This document shows positions 13,001 through 23,552 of a stretch of DNA of 64,000 nt, one piece after another (position 1 is the first letter of the stretch; each line of letters starts with the position of its first letter). The stretch lies in contig BSBN01000254.1 of the NCBI GenBank assembly GCA_027924645.1, positions 14,020,501-14,084,500 on the forward strand, written 5' to 3'. Both the position numbers and the translations under genes were made by a program. A model generated the notes under the pieces. That model was not told where the DNA came from, did no database searches, and saw only the letters and a list, made by a program, of their open reading frames with translations. Source of the stretch: Cunninghamia lanceolata. Taxonomy: Eukaryota > Streptophyta > Pinopsida > Cupressales > Cupressaceae.

Positions 13001-14201
13001 TCAGTTGTCTGATTAGGGAGACATGGTCTGCAGATTAAGAAAAGCATTGTATGGACTCAAACAAGCTCCAAGAGCCTGGTATGCAAGATTAGATAAGTAT
13101 TTGCTAAAGCTAGGTTACAGGAAAGGCACTACTGACGGTAATCTGTACTTCAAGATTGATCATGAGAATATTCTGATTGTTGAGGTATTTATTGATGATA
13201 TCATTTTTGGTGGAAATGAGAGTATGTGCAAAACATTTGTTGATCAGATGCAAAGTGAGTTTGAGATGTCCATGTTTGGTGAAATAAACTTCTTCTTAGG
13301 TATGCAAATCAATCAGTCAGACAAAGGTATCTTTATATCTTAGTCTAAGTATGTGAAAGAATTGTTGAAGAAGTTGGGAATGGAAGATTCAAAGCCAGTA
13401 GGTATACCTATGGTAATCAGATGTAAGTTGAGTAAAGATGATGACTTCCCTAAGGCAAATCAAAAAAGGTATAGATCAATGATTGGAGGACTGCTCTATT
13501 TGACTCAAAGTAGACCTGATATCATGAATGCAGTTGGGCTTGTCGCTAGATTCCAAGCTAATCCTACAGAATCCCATGTTGTAGCAGTTAAAAGAATTTT
13601 TAGATATATCAAAGGGACAATTGATTATGGATTATGGTATCCAAAGGATAATGACTTCACTCTTTATGCATATACAAATGCTAATTGGGCAAGAGATGTG
13701 GAAGACAGAAAAAGCACTAGTGGTGGTGTATTCTTCTTGGGAAGTAGATTGGTTTCTTGACTGAGTAAAAAGCAGGAGGCAATTTCCCTATCTATAGTAG
13801 ATGCTGAGTATATAGTAGCAGCAAACAATTGTACTCAAGTCCTGTGGATGAATCAAATGTTGAAGGACATCATAATTGTGTTTGAGGAGCCTGTCACAAT
13901 CTTGTGTGATAATTCAAGTGCAATAAGTATCTCAAAGAATCCAGTGTTGCATTCAAAGACAAAGCATATATCCATCAAGTTTCATTTCTTGAGAGAGAAG
14001 GTAAATGAGAATGAAGTCAAGTTGGAGTTTGTGTCCTCAAAGGATCAAATTGAAAATATTTTCACTAAGCCTCTTCCCAAGGATACTTTTGAGTATCTCA
14101 GAGAGAAGTTAGGGGTTATTACCCCTCTTGATCAGAATAAAGATGCACTAGAGTGCATCAGTTCGATGGAATTCATAGTCATATCTTGTGATCCAGATTG
14201 A
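10061..14201 (+). pseudogene. Copia gag-pol polyprotein remnant
   Basis: One reading frame runs from the ATG in GAAGATGTCAACTT to the TGA at 14199-14201, with about twelve in-frame stops and one frameshift near 11950 in a poly-A run. In order: a UBN2-type gag with a degraded zinc knuckle (CFSCKKISHF, last Cys lost, ~10870); protease WVIDSGCSHH (~11150); pre-integrase RRMCHVNF (~11530); integrase with HTDLCGP, DDYSQMMW, RSDRGGEF and MTPQQNGVVERKNRT (11700-12040); reverse transcriptase with [25 protein letters not shown] and FIDDIIF (12700-13350); RNase H with DRKSTSGGVFFLGS and AEYIVAA (13700-13830). Most stops replace Gln or Trp codons, for example LWHRRM reads L-stop-HRRM at 11525. Inactive. 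Confidence 0.93.
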
Positions 14202-14460
14202 TGTTAAGGAAGCACTACCCAGGGGGAGTAGTCTGCATGCAATTTTTGCGTTTGGTCTGAAACAAAACTAAGGATAAAAGACTACAAATATGTGCCCTTT
14301 GCCATTGATGTCAAAGGGGGAGAGAAGTCATGTGAAAAACTAGTTGCTAGTGAAAGGGGGAGTAGTGAAGATAGTGGTTGCAAAAGTAATAAAAGAAAAG
14401 GAGAGAAGCTCTTGTCTTGATGGTTGAATCAGTTTTTTCACATCATATGTTGCCATCAAT

Positions 14461-14475
14461 GACAAAGGGGTAGAT
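14461..14475 (+). other. Copia polypurine tract
   Basis: GACAAAGGGGTAGAT lies directly against the 3' LTR start, where plus-strand DNA synthesis is primed. A similar AAAGGGGGAG run occurs earlier at about 14310-14365. Confidence 0.7.
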
Positions 14476-15847
14476 TGTTGCAATTATGTGCCTAATCAGT
14501 GTTGTCATTGATGTCAACATATTCTTGTTTCTATTGGTGTCAACTGTATCCTATCTTATTGCCTGACTAGAAGACTAAAATGTTGAGGATATTGAGAAAA
14601 TTAATAAAGATCAATGGATGTGGATCATACGGCAGTATAGAGGATTATGTGAAGTAGCTCTAGTAAGAATTTGAGAAGTCCACATGAAGATTTGAAGAAA
14701 CTATGGCCATCTAAGTAGAACCATTTTTGTAGTATTCAAAAGAGACAGAGTGATAGAGAAGTGGTCTGAATCTTTCTGGATATGTCAAATAATGATCTAC
14801 AGATCTAGAGGCATGTTTGGGAAGTTAGTGTGTATCATCCATTCAAGTGGTTCATGGTTTAGTGGTCCACAAGGAATCTTTCTAAGATGCCAGTCATGGC
14901 AAATAGTATTCTTGAGGTTCCAAATGAAGATGCAAGTGATTCTAATGTTTTGGAAGAGTGTGGATGTTTTTGTTGACTTCATTGTGCTTGTGGAGGTCTC
15001 TAGATCATGTGACTACTGTGTTGGAGGTCCACATTGAAGTCTAAGCTTGTCAAAGAAGATTTCCTTCTTAATGTTGTTGTTCTTCTCAGTCTTGGCTGAC
15101 CAGATGATTCTAGCATGTTGTAGATGTTCTAAAAGCAATTCTATGAAGCGTAGCGTGTTGATCAAGGAAGATTTGAATCTTAGTTATATTTTGCCAATAG
15201 CTCAGTAATTCACATTAGGTCAGTTGTTTGGTGTGCCGACCTTGATGTTTATTCCATGGTTGATGAAGCATATAAAGGAGTGTAGTTGAGTTGTGGAAAA
15301 TCATCCTTGAACAAAAATAATAAATCCGAAGAAAGGATTAGGAGCAGAGCAAAGAAGAGGAGGAGCAGAAGAGCAAAAGCAAAATAGAGTGAAAAGTTAG
15401 TGAAGAAGAGTTTGAAAGCAGAACATAATTTTTATGAGCATGCAACGAAACTAAACTAGGCATGGAGTAGATGTTATTTCTCAGTTAATTCTTTCTGTGT
15501 TAAACTTAAATTTCTTGTAGGCAGTGAGCCTCTCTTTTGAGCAGTGAGCCCTGGGCAGTGAGCCCAAAGGCAAGTGCCTTCTCATTCTTTTTAAATACTT
15601 TTAATAGGGTATGAATCTTGTGGGCTAACACCCACCATGGTTTTTCCCTTAACTGGGTTTCCATGTCAAAAATCTTGGTGTCAAATGTGTTGATTATGTT
15701 TCTACTTATGTGATGTTGTTTAATGCTTTAATGTTTACATCATTAATCAATTTGTAAATTGTGAAAGAAGATTAAAAGGAAGAAAAGGTTAATTTTTGGG
15801 ACAACTGATTCACCACCCCCTCTCAGTTGTCTAGTCTAATTTCAACA
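14476..15847 (+). repeat. Copia 3' LTR (1372 bp)
   Basis: Begins TGTTGCAATTATGTGCC and ends TTTCAACA, followed by the CCAAC target duplication. It differs from the 5' LTR by many substitutions and small indels. Confidence 0.94.
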
Positions 15848-15852
15848 CCAAC
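15848..15852. other. Target-site duplication CCAAC, right copy (copia)
   Basis: Matches 8646-8650. After it the interrupted LTR of the outer element resumes with CACCCACAACTAAC. Confidence 0.92.
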
Positions 15853-16092
15853 CACCCACAACTAACTTTCTAATCAAAGTTGTAACTTTAATGCACTTTT
15901 TGACAACTTTTACATCTTTTTTTTGCAAATGTTTGTACAACTTTTGACCAATGGACCTATAACATTCCAAAATAGATCAAAATGATCCCAAATGGTCATA
16001 AATGACCTTATTAGACCCAAAAACCCATAAACAACCTAAAAACCAAAAGGTGATAATATTTATGCTATGATGCTCCTAAGGCCCTTACATCA
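15853..16092 (-). repeat. Outer element LTR (3' LTR), segment 2
   Basis: Continuation of 7534-8650 beyond the copia insertion. It aligns with 18317-18571 and ends CTTACATCA. Confidence 0.92.
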
Positions 16093-17190
16093 TACACCCA
16101 AGGGGAAGAAAAAAACTCAAGTCCACTTGAGTGTAGGGCTTCTTTTCTTTCTGGTCTTCCAATTCTTTTGCCACTTGTCATTAAAATGGGAATTCATTTC
16201 CAAAAGTTGATGCTCCTTACACCTTGTTATATGTTCTGCATTCCTGACTTTCCCTGGGTCTATCTTTTTCTTTGTGCACCATCTCTTAGCATCTTCTCAA
16301 CTTCAAGGTTCTAAAACTCTAGTTCTTGTTCATATGTCACATATCATTGTTCATGTTTTCATCTTCATCATTTGAATAAAATTTGTCATCATATTCATCA
16401 TCCATAAAATCAAAAAATACAACCAGTACCTCTATTGTTTTTGCAACCTCTTCTTCACCATATTGTGCTACATTTGCATAACAATCTTCATACGCTGCAT
16501 TTACTTCTCTTTTTTCTTTATACTTTTTTCCATCTTCATCTGCTACACCTGTAAACACATACTCACAAATATTGTCTAGAAACAAAATTTTGAGTCTCAA
16601 TGGACTCATTTTCTTCATCTTTTTCCTCTTCCTTGGATGGCTTTGGCTCTTCCATCATCAACAAAGACTCTCCAAGGTCTGTTTCTGATGTCTTCTCTTG
16701 CCTTTTTCTCCTCTGAATGATATTCTTGATAGGCCACTTTATCCTCTTTCTTATTGGTGAATTCCAACCACTTCCTTGTTTTGCCTTCTCAAGACACTGT
16801 TGCATCTCAAGATTCATTATTTCTTGAACTTTTTTCGTTTTTCCAAGGCATGCCTCAACTCTATTATTTATTGCTAAACATTTATTTGTTTTTCCCTCTC
16901 ATTTTTCTTCTGCATTTCACTTTTCTCTCTTCTCATCACTTGTTGCTTGCTTGGCAACTCCTTACTCTATAAGTCTCCATGGACTCTTCTCCTCAACACT
17001 TCCATTCTCTTTTTGCAAGCAAGTCTCTTTCACCTTGCTTCTTCTCAATGCTTCTTATCTTTGTGATACCTCACCTTAGGCCCCTTTCTTTTCCCCTGGC
17101 CTAGTCTTTTGGTATCCAGGTTCTTCCTTCAACCTGCAAAAAAAATAATACACAAAACTCTCAAAACTTCCTTGCCTAGATCTTTGTGGG
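16093..17190 (-). mobile_element. Internal region of the outer non-autonomous element
   Basis: Only 1.1 kb separates the LTRs. On the minus strand two short overlapping frames, 16817-16563 (84 codons) and 16618-16337 (93 codons, a different frame), encode very charged sequence: KRIKWPIKNIIQRRKRQEK, then EEPKPSKEEEKDEENES, then an acidic tail (DDEYDD, NDEDENMNND). They could be one gene broken by a frameshift. I recognise no gag, protease, integrase or polymerase motif. It may be a gag-like relic or a captured host fragment; I cannot decide. Confidence 0.6.
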
Positions 17191-17204
17191 ATCTGATACA
17201 AATT
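17188..17204 (-). other. Outer element primer-binding site (minus strand)
   Basis: On the minus strand the right LTR end CTACATCA is followed by AATTTGTATCAGATCCC, a mutated TGGTATCAGAGCC initiator-Met site. This fixes the element's orientation. Confidence 0.75.
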
Positions 17205-18571
17205 TGATGTAGAGAAGGGGTATAAAATGATCAAACTCACTCATACAACCACTCACAAGAACCTTTAGTCATCAATTAATGGGCTTTCCTTCACAAATCA
17301 CTATTGTTCCTTATAGTATTTCAAATAGGCCTTTTTGGTCATAACTTTTGGAGCAGACCTAATCTACAGGAAAGGAGACCCATTTAGGATACCCTTTTGG
17401 CCATTCTTACACATGTCTAGGAATGAGGTAGGGTTTCCTTGTAAGGATTGAGGCAAATCTTGGTTGTCCTATTTTCTATTAGGCCTAATTAGGTCTCTTA
17501 GGCTTGACAATCATCTAATTCTTGACTTCAAATGAGATTTTCTTGAGAACAACACTTAGTCAGACCTGTCTCAACATATTCTATGGGTTTCCAAACATAC
17601 TTGACCCAAACCAAGTGCAAGAACACAATAGAGTTTGAAAAGCAACTTTTCACACTTGACAATTTGCAAGAACCTGCTCTTTTGAGGGTTAAAGATACAT
17701 TCAATATGAGTTCAAGTACACAACCATTATCGACTAGTCTATAAAACTATTTCAATACCCTACAACATCACACACTTCAATGTGCATACAACACTTAAGT
17801 TTATTTGATCAAACCTTACTCTTGTTGCCCTGTCAAATTGACAAACATAGTCCCTTTTGGATTGTTATTGAATAACTTGTTCATACGATCAAACCGGAGA
17901 AAATAATTTAAAGGGTTTATAGAAAATGTTTAAAAAATACTCCACACCAATTTTCATGGATTTCTAATGGTGGGAAGTTGATTTATGAATTTATTTCTAC
18001 TGCTGGAAACCCTAGACAGGGTTTAGGATTGTTATCACCAAAAACATCATAACTTTTACAAATCTTAATGAAAATTACTCAAACTAAAAATACATGAAAC
18101 TAGAAACATGTATTCAACTTTTCCCATTGGTTTTAGGCCTGTAGTTTACCGTACATAGTTGTACCATCAAAAACTCAGACTAAAAAATAGAAAAAATTAG
18201 AAAATACAATCCCAATTCATGACAAATTTCACTTTTCTTTCATTCCCAAACTTTCCAACCTTGGGATTCATGTTTACAACACGTATTTATGCTTTCCCAA
18301 CCATTTTCCAACTATGAACCACCTACAATTAACTTCCTAATCAAAGTTGTAACTTTAATGCACTTTTTGACAACTTTCACAATGACAACTTTTACATCTT
18401 TTTTTGCAAATGTTTACAACTTTTGACCAATGGACCTATAACATTTCAAAATGGATCAAAATGATCCCAAATGGTCATAAATGGCCTTATTAGACCCAAA
18501 AACCCATAAACAACCTAAAAACCAAAAGGTGACAACATTTAGGCTATGATGCTCCAGATGCCCCTACATCA
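17205..18571 (-). repeat. Outer element 5' LTR, intact (1367 bp)
   Basis: Starts TGATGTAGAGAAGG and ends CCCCTACATCA on the plus strand. It is the uninterrupted counterpart of the left LTR and serves as an empty-site control for the copia insertion. Confidence 0.94.
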
Positions 18572-18576
18572 CATGC
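18572..18576. other. Target-site duplication CATGC, right copy
   Basis: Matches 7529-7533. The transposase-like coding region resumes just beyond. Confidence 0.92.
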
Positions 18577-20695
18577 CCAGCTTCAAAATATCTAAATATA
18601 AGGTATGCCCTTCTTTGCATGCATTCTGCTCAACCAATAGAACATACGAGCATTCTTGAACTGACCAGTGCATTTATCTAACCAAATGAGATGTTGATCC
18701 ATTCTAATATCTTTTTCTTGCAAGAATTATAAAATTGTTGAAAATAATATTATGCATACTCTGATGAATGAGATTGATCATCACTCATGTAAAAATGGTA
18801 TTCTCTAACAATCTTCCTATTCTCTTCTATACTCTCATGGGCATGTCTATATGTGATGTGAACAAAAATAGCAATATGAATAGAAATGTAGTACTAGGAT
18901 TGCACTTCATTTTGTGGTTACAACGTGTAGTTTTCTACAAAATTAACTACAAAGACAATAGTTCCAATAAAAAAAAAGTCTTTACACATTCTAAACTGTT
19001 GATCTAACCATCAAGACCTATGGCTATGTCTGACATAAGTTTATAAAATATATTTTTCTTAAAATCAACAATAAAATTAGCAATACTTACTTCTCTTGTG
19101 ATCAACTCACATTTAAAACCTTCACCTCGACTTTTCAAATTGTATTTCACTGTCTCATATCTCTTTTTCTCAACCATTTTATTTCCAAAATCATGCTCGC
19201 TGCCCTCATGAATACATGATATAAACTTTGATAACCCACCACATTGTAAAAACTTTTCATTTAAACAATCATTCTTAGAGAAAATACAACCATCATATTT
19301 AATACATAAAAATAAATCTAATAAGTCCCTAGATGACTTTGGTAGTTGAATTGCACCACACTCCTTTAATATTTTGCTAGTGTGTAAAGTAGAACAAATA
19401 TTGCATAATAATTCATGATACATAGAAAACTCTACATAGTATTTGCAACATGTATTACGAATTTTAAGAGGCATGCATAATAAAATGACTTACAAGATTC
19501 AAATGCTCTTTGTGAGATTGTCATACCTAGGTGTGTTTCACAAAATTGTTTGTACAATGTTGTTTGGCTACATTCCAAGTAATGTTTAGGATGTGATGTG
19601 CAGTCTTTATCACCAATTCTTAACTTTAAAACATCTTTTACATTGGGTGACACCCTAGAGTTAGTGTTTGAAACTCATTCAATTTCATCCTTTGTGTTAT
19701 TGATTAGCTTCTTATCAACTCATGGAAGCTTACCACTGAAAGCTCAAGTATTATTTCTAAGAGGACTATCTAGTCTTGATCTTAATGCTAGTGCTTTTGA
19801 CAATGTTTTATGATTCAATCTTTAGTCAACACAAGTTTCCCTTATTAATCAAGCCTTTCTTAATTGTTTTCTCACTATTGAGGTTGTTATTACTCTAGGA
19901 GCAACTATTTTTTCTTTCTCCTTACTAGTAGAATTGAGTGCATTGAAAAAGATTCTAACAATAATTTTATTCCAATCAAACACTTTGTTTACCTGAATAT
20001 TTAATTTCTTTAGTAAAGGTCACATTTTGTATATCTTTAGTAATTGCAAAAAAAATGGCATTGTTCGGTTAATGTTTTATTCCCAAAGCATTCATTCAAA
20101 AGCTTTGAAGCCCACAACAAAACTATTTTTGATGACCTCTTGCCTTCAAGTTTTTCCATTACGTTCTCATCAATTTTAAGTATCCAATTTGGGGTTCTTG
20201 GATGTTTTACAATTTCATCATACTCATTCTTTTCTTGACAAATGTCCTCTCTTCTTATGTAATTTGGAGATACATTGATTTTCATTATTTAATCCATGTT
20301 AACCACCTCATCAATGTTATCAACAATTGGATTATGGAGTGCAAATTCAACATCATGAGGTTCATATCCACAATCTTCAAAGAAATATCTATATTTTTCT
20401 TCTTCTTTATCGATGATATTGCTCTTATCAATAGGTGTTTCATAACATTTTGCAACATTCTCATTTGCAATATCATGGTCAATTTCATTCTTATCTAGCA
20501 TTTCATTATATTCAACATTGACAACTTCAATTTGCATGTCATTAGATGGTAAAGAAGAACCTTCACCTTGAAGAGTATCCACCAAACCTGGTCTTCCAAT
20601 CCTCTTCCTTGTTTTATCCTTTTCCCTATTGCTTCAAGTTCCTCCAATGTAACTTTCCTCCTCCTTTTTTCTTTATGACTATTGCTCCCCATTAG
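18577..20695 (-). pseudogene. Transposase-like coding region, N-terminal and central part (decayed)
   Basis: Read from 20692 leftward: a basic start (MGSNSHKEKRRRKVTLEELE); an acidic stretch (20585-20289, rich in D/E/N); a segment at 20285-20037 with TPNWILKIDENVMEKLEGK and SKLLNECF; 19653-19432 with LRIGDKDCTSHPKHYLECSQ; 19474-19004 with KIRNTCCKYYVEF, CSTLHTSKILKECGA and CGGLSKFISCIHEGSE; and near 18700-18590 HLIWLDKCTGQFKNARMFYW. Stops and frameshifts are frequent. Cys/His spacing suggests metal-binding segments. It continues at 7528-6660 across the LTR insertion, about 3 kb of coding in all. I infer a DNA-transposon-type protein, possibly a decayed host gene. Confidence 0.6.
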
Positions 20696-20865
20696 GGGAA
20701 CAAAAATATCACCCTAATGATTGAAACAAGCAAATTTTGTGTCCAAAATTGTAGAAAAGTCTTTTTCAATTGTAACATGCAAAGATCATTGGTTTCTTGA
20801 CAGTAGAGGGTTTGTGGGCACCATTGTCAAGCCCAACAGTATTATTTTTGCTTTTTTTTGGATTT
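20696..20865. other. Spacer upstream of the transposase-like gene
   Basis: AT-rich. It would hold the promoter or terminal repeat of the transposase-like element, but I see no clear inverted repeat or TATA element. Confidence 0.3.
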
Positions 20866-20867
20866 TA

Positions 20868-20996
20868 GGTAATAGATATCCATTCCCAAAATAGATATAC
20901 ATTACCTAATGCCCAATTCGTTGGGCAACAAATATCTAGATAACATATATCCATTCTAGAAAATAGATATCCATTTAACAATATAGATATTTGTTT
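20868..20996. repeat. Cluster of GATATC-type palindromes (copy 1)
   Basis: Four or five variants of ATGGATATCCAT in about 130 bases: ATAGATATCCATT, ATAGATATACATT, CATATATCCATT, ATAGATATCCATTT, ATAGATATTTG. The same motif marks both ends of the hairpin at 23.4-25.6 kb. Confidence 0.7.
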
Positions 20997-21314
20997 TGCC
21001 TATGTTATTAAATTGAGGCAAATTATAAGGAGTGAAAGAGATCTAAATTGAGAAGTAACTTGGTGGGCCTTGTCAACAAGATGAGGACCAAAGGATTGAT
21101 TGCCAAAGGTAGAGTTATAGTTCCTAAATTAGACTTTAGAGAGACTTTGGGAGAAACTAGATGAAAAAAGGAAGAGAAGGGATGAGTTGGTGAAGTTATT
21201 AGGAGGATGGCCCTTTGAATTAATCACTTAGTAAAGAAAATGGGAGTTCACATGGATTAGAAATCCATTTGCAATAAGGGTATTTAGTAGAAAAAGGTGC
21301 CAAAGAGTAAGGTG

Positions 21315-22000
21315 ATTTTTGGTGACACAATCAACATTAGGTAAAGAGGAGGAATAGTTTCCCTATAAGAAATAGGTGATTGTTCCATGGAACAATGGAG
21401 TTGTGTCTAGATAATCGACTCTGAATAGTTGAAGAGTGAGATGGTGTGAATGGAGTGATTGATTAAGGAAAGATATCAGTTTGATGTTGATGTAAAAAAT
21501 TTGAAAATAATTTTTTGAGTAGATCAATGATGCTCTTTAGAATAATGACCTAATAGGGTTTAGATTATAAGGCTCAAGGATCAATAAGATATAAGGTGGT
21601 GAACAAAACCAAAGGACTTGTGTGTGGTTGAAAGAAGGGGAAGTGATCTTCATTGAGGATTAGGATTTCGAAGTGATATCTTAAGAAGGAGATACATTGG
21701 AGAATTGTGATCTCTAGATTGTTCCCATAGAAGGAGCAACTAAGTTGAAGGAAAAACTTTCCATGGAATGTGTCTATGGATTGACATAGCCTTAGGAAGG
21801 CAATAGTTCTAACTTCATAGTTGAATTCACATGTTTGAGAATGTGATAAGAGTTGAGTGGTGACTCTAGGATTGTAGATATATGCTTTTCAAAAATGTAG
21901 AGAAGCTACATGAGTTGTCATAGGGTGTCATCTCGAGTGAATATACTAAGTTCTTGTGCCATGGTTAACATCTATTGAGGAGTGAACATGCATATTATGG
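21315..22000. repeat. Direct repeat, copy 1 (~690 bp)
   Basis: Starts ATTTTTGGTGACACAA and ends GAACATGCATATTATGG. It matches 22552-23232 with scattered substitutions at an offset of about 1237 bases. No coding potential is evident. The ends do not look like TG...CA LTR termini and no primer site follows, so I call it a segmental duplication. Confidence 0.85.
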
Positions 22001-22551
22001 TAGTATCTTGGTGCGAACTAAAATTCCAAAGGATGGGTCTAGAAGAGGAACACCATTCCAGATGACTATTGGAGACATTGCCAAGGGTGTTGATGACACA
22101 CTAGAAATTTCAAGTGGCAGATGCATTAGTGTAACCTATGAAACTTTTATAGGGATCGTATAGAATATCATGTACAATATACATATTAAGGAATGCATCA
22201 AGATACTTGGTATGGGTATGTAAGACTAGTATAATTGCTTGGTTGGAAGAGGCCAAGTGTAGGAAAGAAGAGGAATTTCACCAAGGCATAGATGGACTAG
22301 AAATTCTAGATTAGAGGATATTGACATAGTCTATGATGAAACTTGAAAGGATAAAAGACTATAGCATGGGAAATAGATGGATAAAAAAGTATGAACCAAT
22401 TAAAAAAAAATCTATAATTGTGGTCAACACACAATGGACATAGACCCATCAAAGGATGAAATAGTAAGGGTAGGAAGGCAAGAGAGGTAACAAAAAATGG
22501 CCATAAGAAGATGTAGATTGAAGGGAATAATGGCATATTTTGTGCTTATAG

Positions 22552-23232
22552 ATTTTTGGTGACACAACCAACATTAAGTAAAGAGGAGGAATAGTCTCCC
22601 TATAAGAAATAGGTGATTGTTCCATGGAACAATGGAGATGTGGCTAGATAATTGACTCTAAATAGTTGGAGAGTGAGATGCTATGAATGGAGTGTGATTG
22701 ATTAAGGAAAGATATTGGTTTTATGTTGATGTGAAAAATTTGAAAATGATTTTTTGAGTAGATCAATGATGCTCTATAGATTAATGACTTAATAGGGTTT
22801 ATATTATAAGGCTCAAGGATCAATAAGAAATAAGGTGGTGAACAAAACCAAAGGACTTATGTGTGGTTGAAAGAAGAGGATGTGATCTTCATTAAGGGTT
22901 AGGAGTTATAAGAGATACCTGAAGAAGGATATACATTAGAGGATTGTGGTCTCTAGATTATTCCCATAGAAGGAGAAACTAAGTTGAAGGAACAACTTTC
23001 CATGAAATGTGTCTATGGATTGCCATAGCCTTAGGAAGGACATGTTCTAACTTCATAGTTGAAAACACATCTGTGAGAGTCTAATAAGAGTCACGTGGTG
23101 ACTCTAGGATTGTAGATATATGTTTTTCAAAAAAGTAGACAAGTTACATGAGTTGTCATAGGGTGTCATCTCGAGTGAAGATACTAAGTTCTTGTGTTAA
23201 CATATATTGAGGAGTGAACATGCATATTATGG
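22552..23232. repeat. Direct repeat, copy 2 (~680 bp)
   Basis: Second copy of 21315-22000, sharing TTGTTCCATGGAACAATGGA, AAGGCTCAAGGATCAATAAG and GGTGTCATCTCGAGTGAA. The 550 bases between the copies (22001-22551) hold no recognisable gene. Confidence 0.85.
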
Positions 23233-23462
23233 TGGGAGTAAAGAGAAAGATGCACAGAGAGATAAAACTAGAGAGATAGAGAAAGGGAGATTGACAGAGG
23301 AAGAAGAATAGAGAAAGAGAGCTCATAATTATATATATATAGAGAGAGAGAGAGAGATTATGAAGAAGAAGATATAAAGAGATGGGTAGAGGGAGATATA
23401 GAGATATATAGAGAGAGGAAGATTGATAGAAGAGGAAGAAGATATAAAATTTAGCTTTCAAG

Positions 23463-23552
23463 AATGGATATCCATTTCCTAGGAATGAATATATCTTCTT
23501 GGCTCTACAAAATGGATATGCATTACCTTAATAACGGATATCCGTTACTTGA
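23463..23552. repeat. GATATC palindromes at the left end of the hairpin
   Basis: ATGGATATCCATTT, ATGGATATGCATT and AACGGATATCCGTT within 90 bases; the last is a perfect 14-bp palindrome. Confidence 0.8.

Larger units (their letters stand above)
8651..15847 (+). mobile_element. Ty1/copia LTR retrotransposon, full length but defective
   Basis: A complete element of about 7.2 kb: 5' LTR 8651-10004, primer site 10007-10020, gag-pol remnant 10061-14201, purine tract 14461-14475, 3' LTR 14476-15847, flanked by CCAAC duplications. Domain order gag-protease-integrase-reverse transcriptase-RNase H is the copia order. The LTRs visibly differ at many sites (roughly one in twelve over the first hundred bases), so the insertion is old, yet younger than the outer element that it splits. 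Confidence 0.95.
7534..18571 (-). mobile_element. Outer non-autonomous LTR retrotransposon, carrying a nested copia
   Basis: Two direct-repeat LTRs, 7534-8650 plus 15853-16092 (interrupted) and 17205-18571, both start TGATGTAG; the right copy ends CTACATCA and the left CTTACATCA. The ends of the right LTR are perfect inverted repeats. The element is flanked by CATGC duplications. The primer site lies next to the right LTR and reads on the minus strand, so the element is minus-oriented. Without the copia insert it is about 3.8 kb, with only 1.1 kb between the LTRs and no integrase or reverse transcriptase. It must have been mobilised in trans. It sits inside the transposase-like coding region. 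Confidence 0.9.

Noticed and set aside
10061..14201. Several separate small genes in the copia interior
   Set aside because: The pieces share one frame (one frameshift near 11950) and follow copia domain order, so they are one broken polyprotein.
21315..23232. Possible LTR pair of a short retrotransposon
   Set aside because: The ends are not TG...CA, no primer site or purine tract adjoins them, and no target duplication was found.
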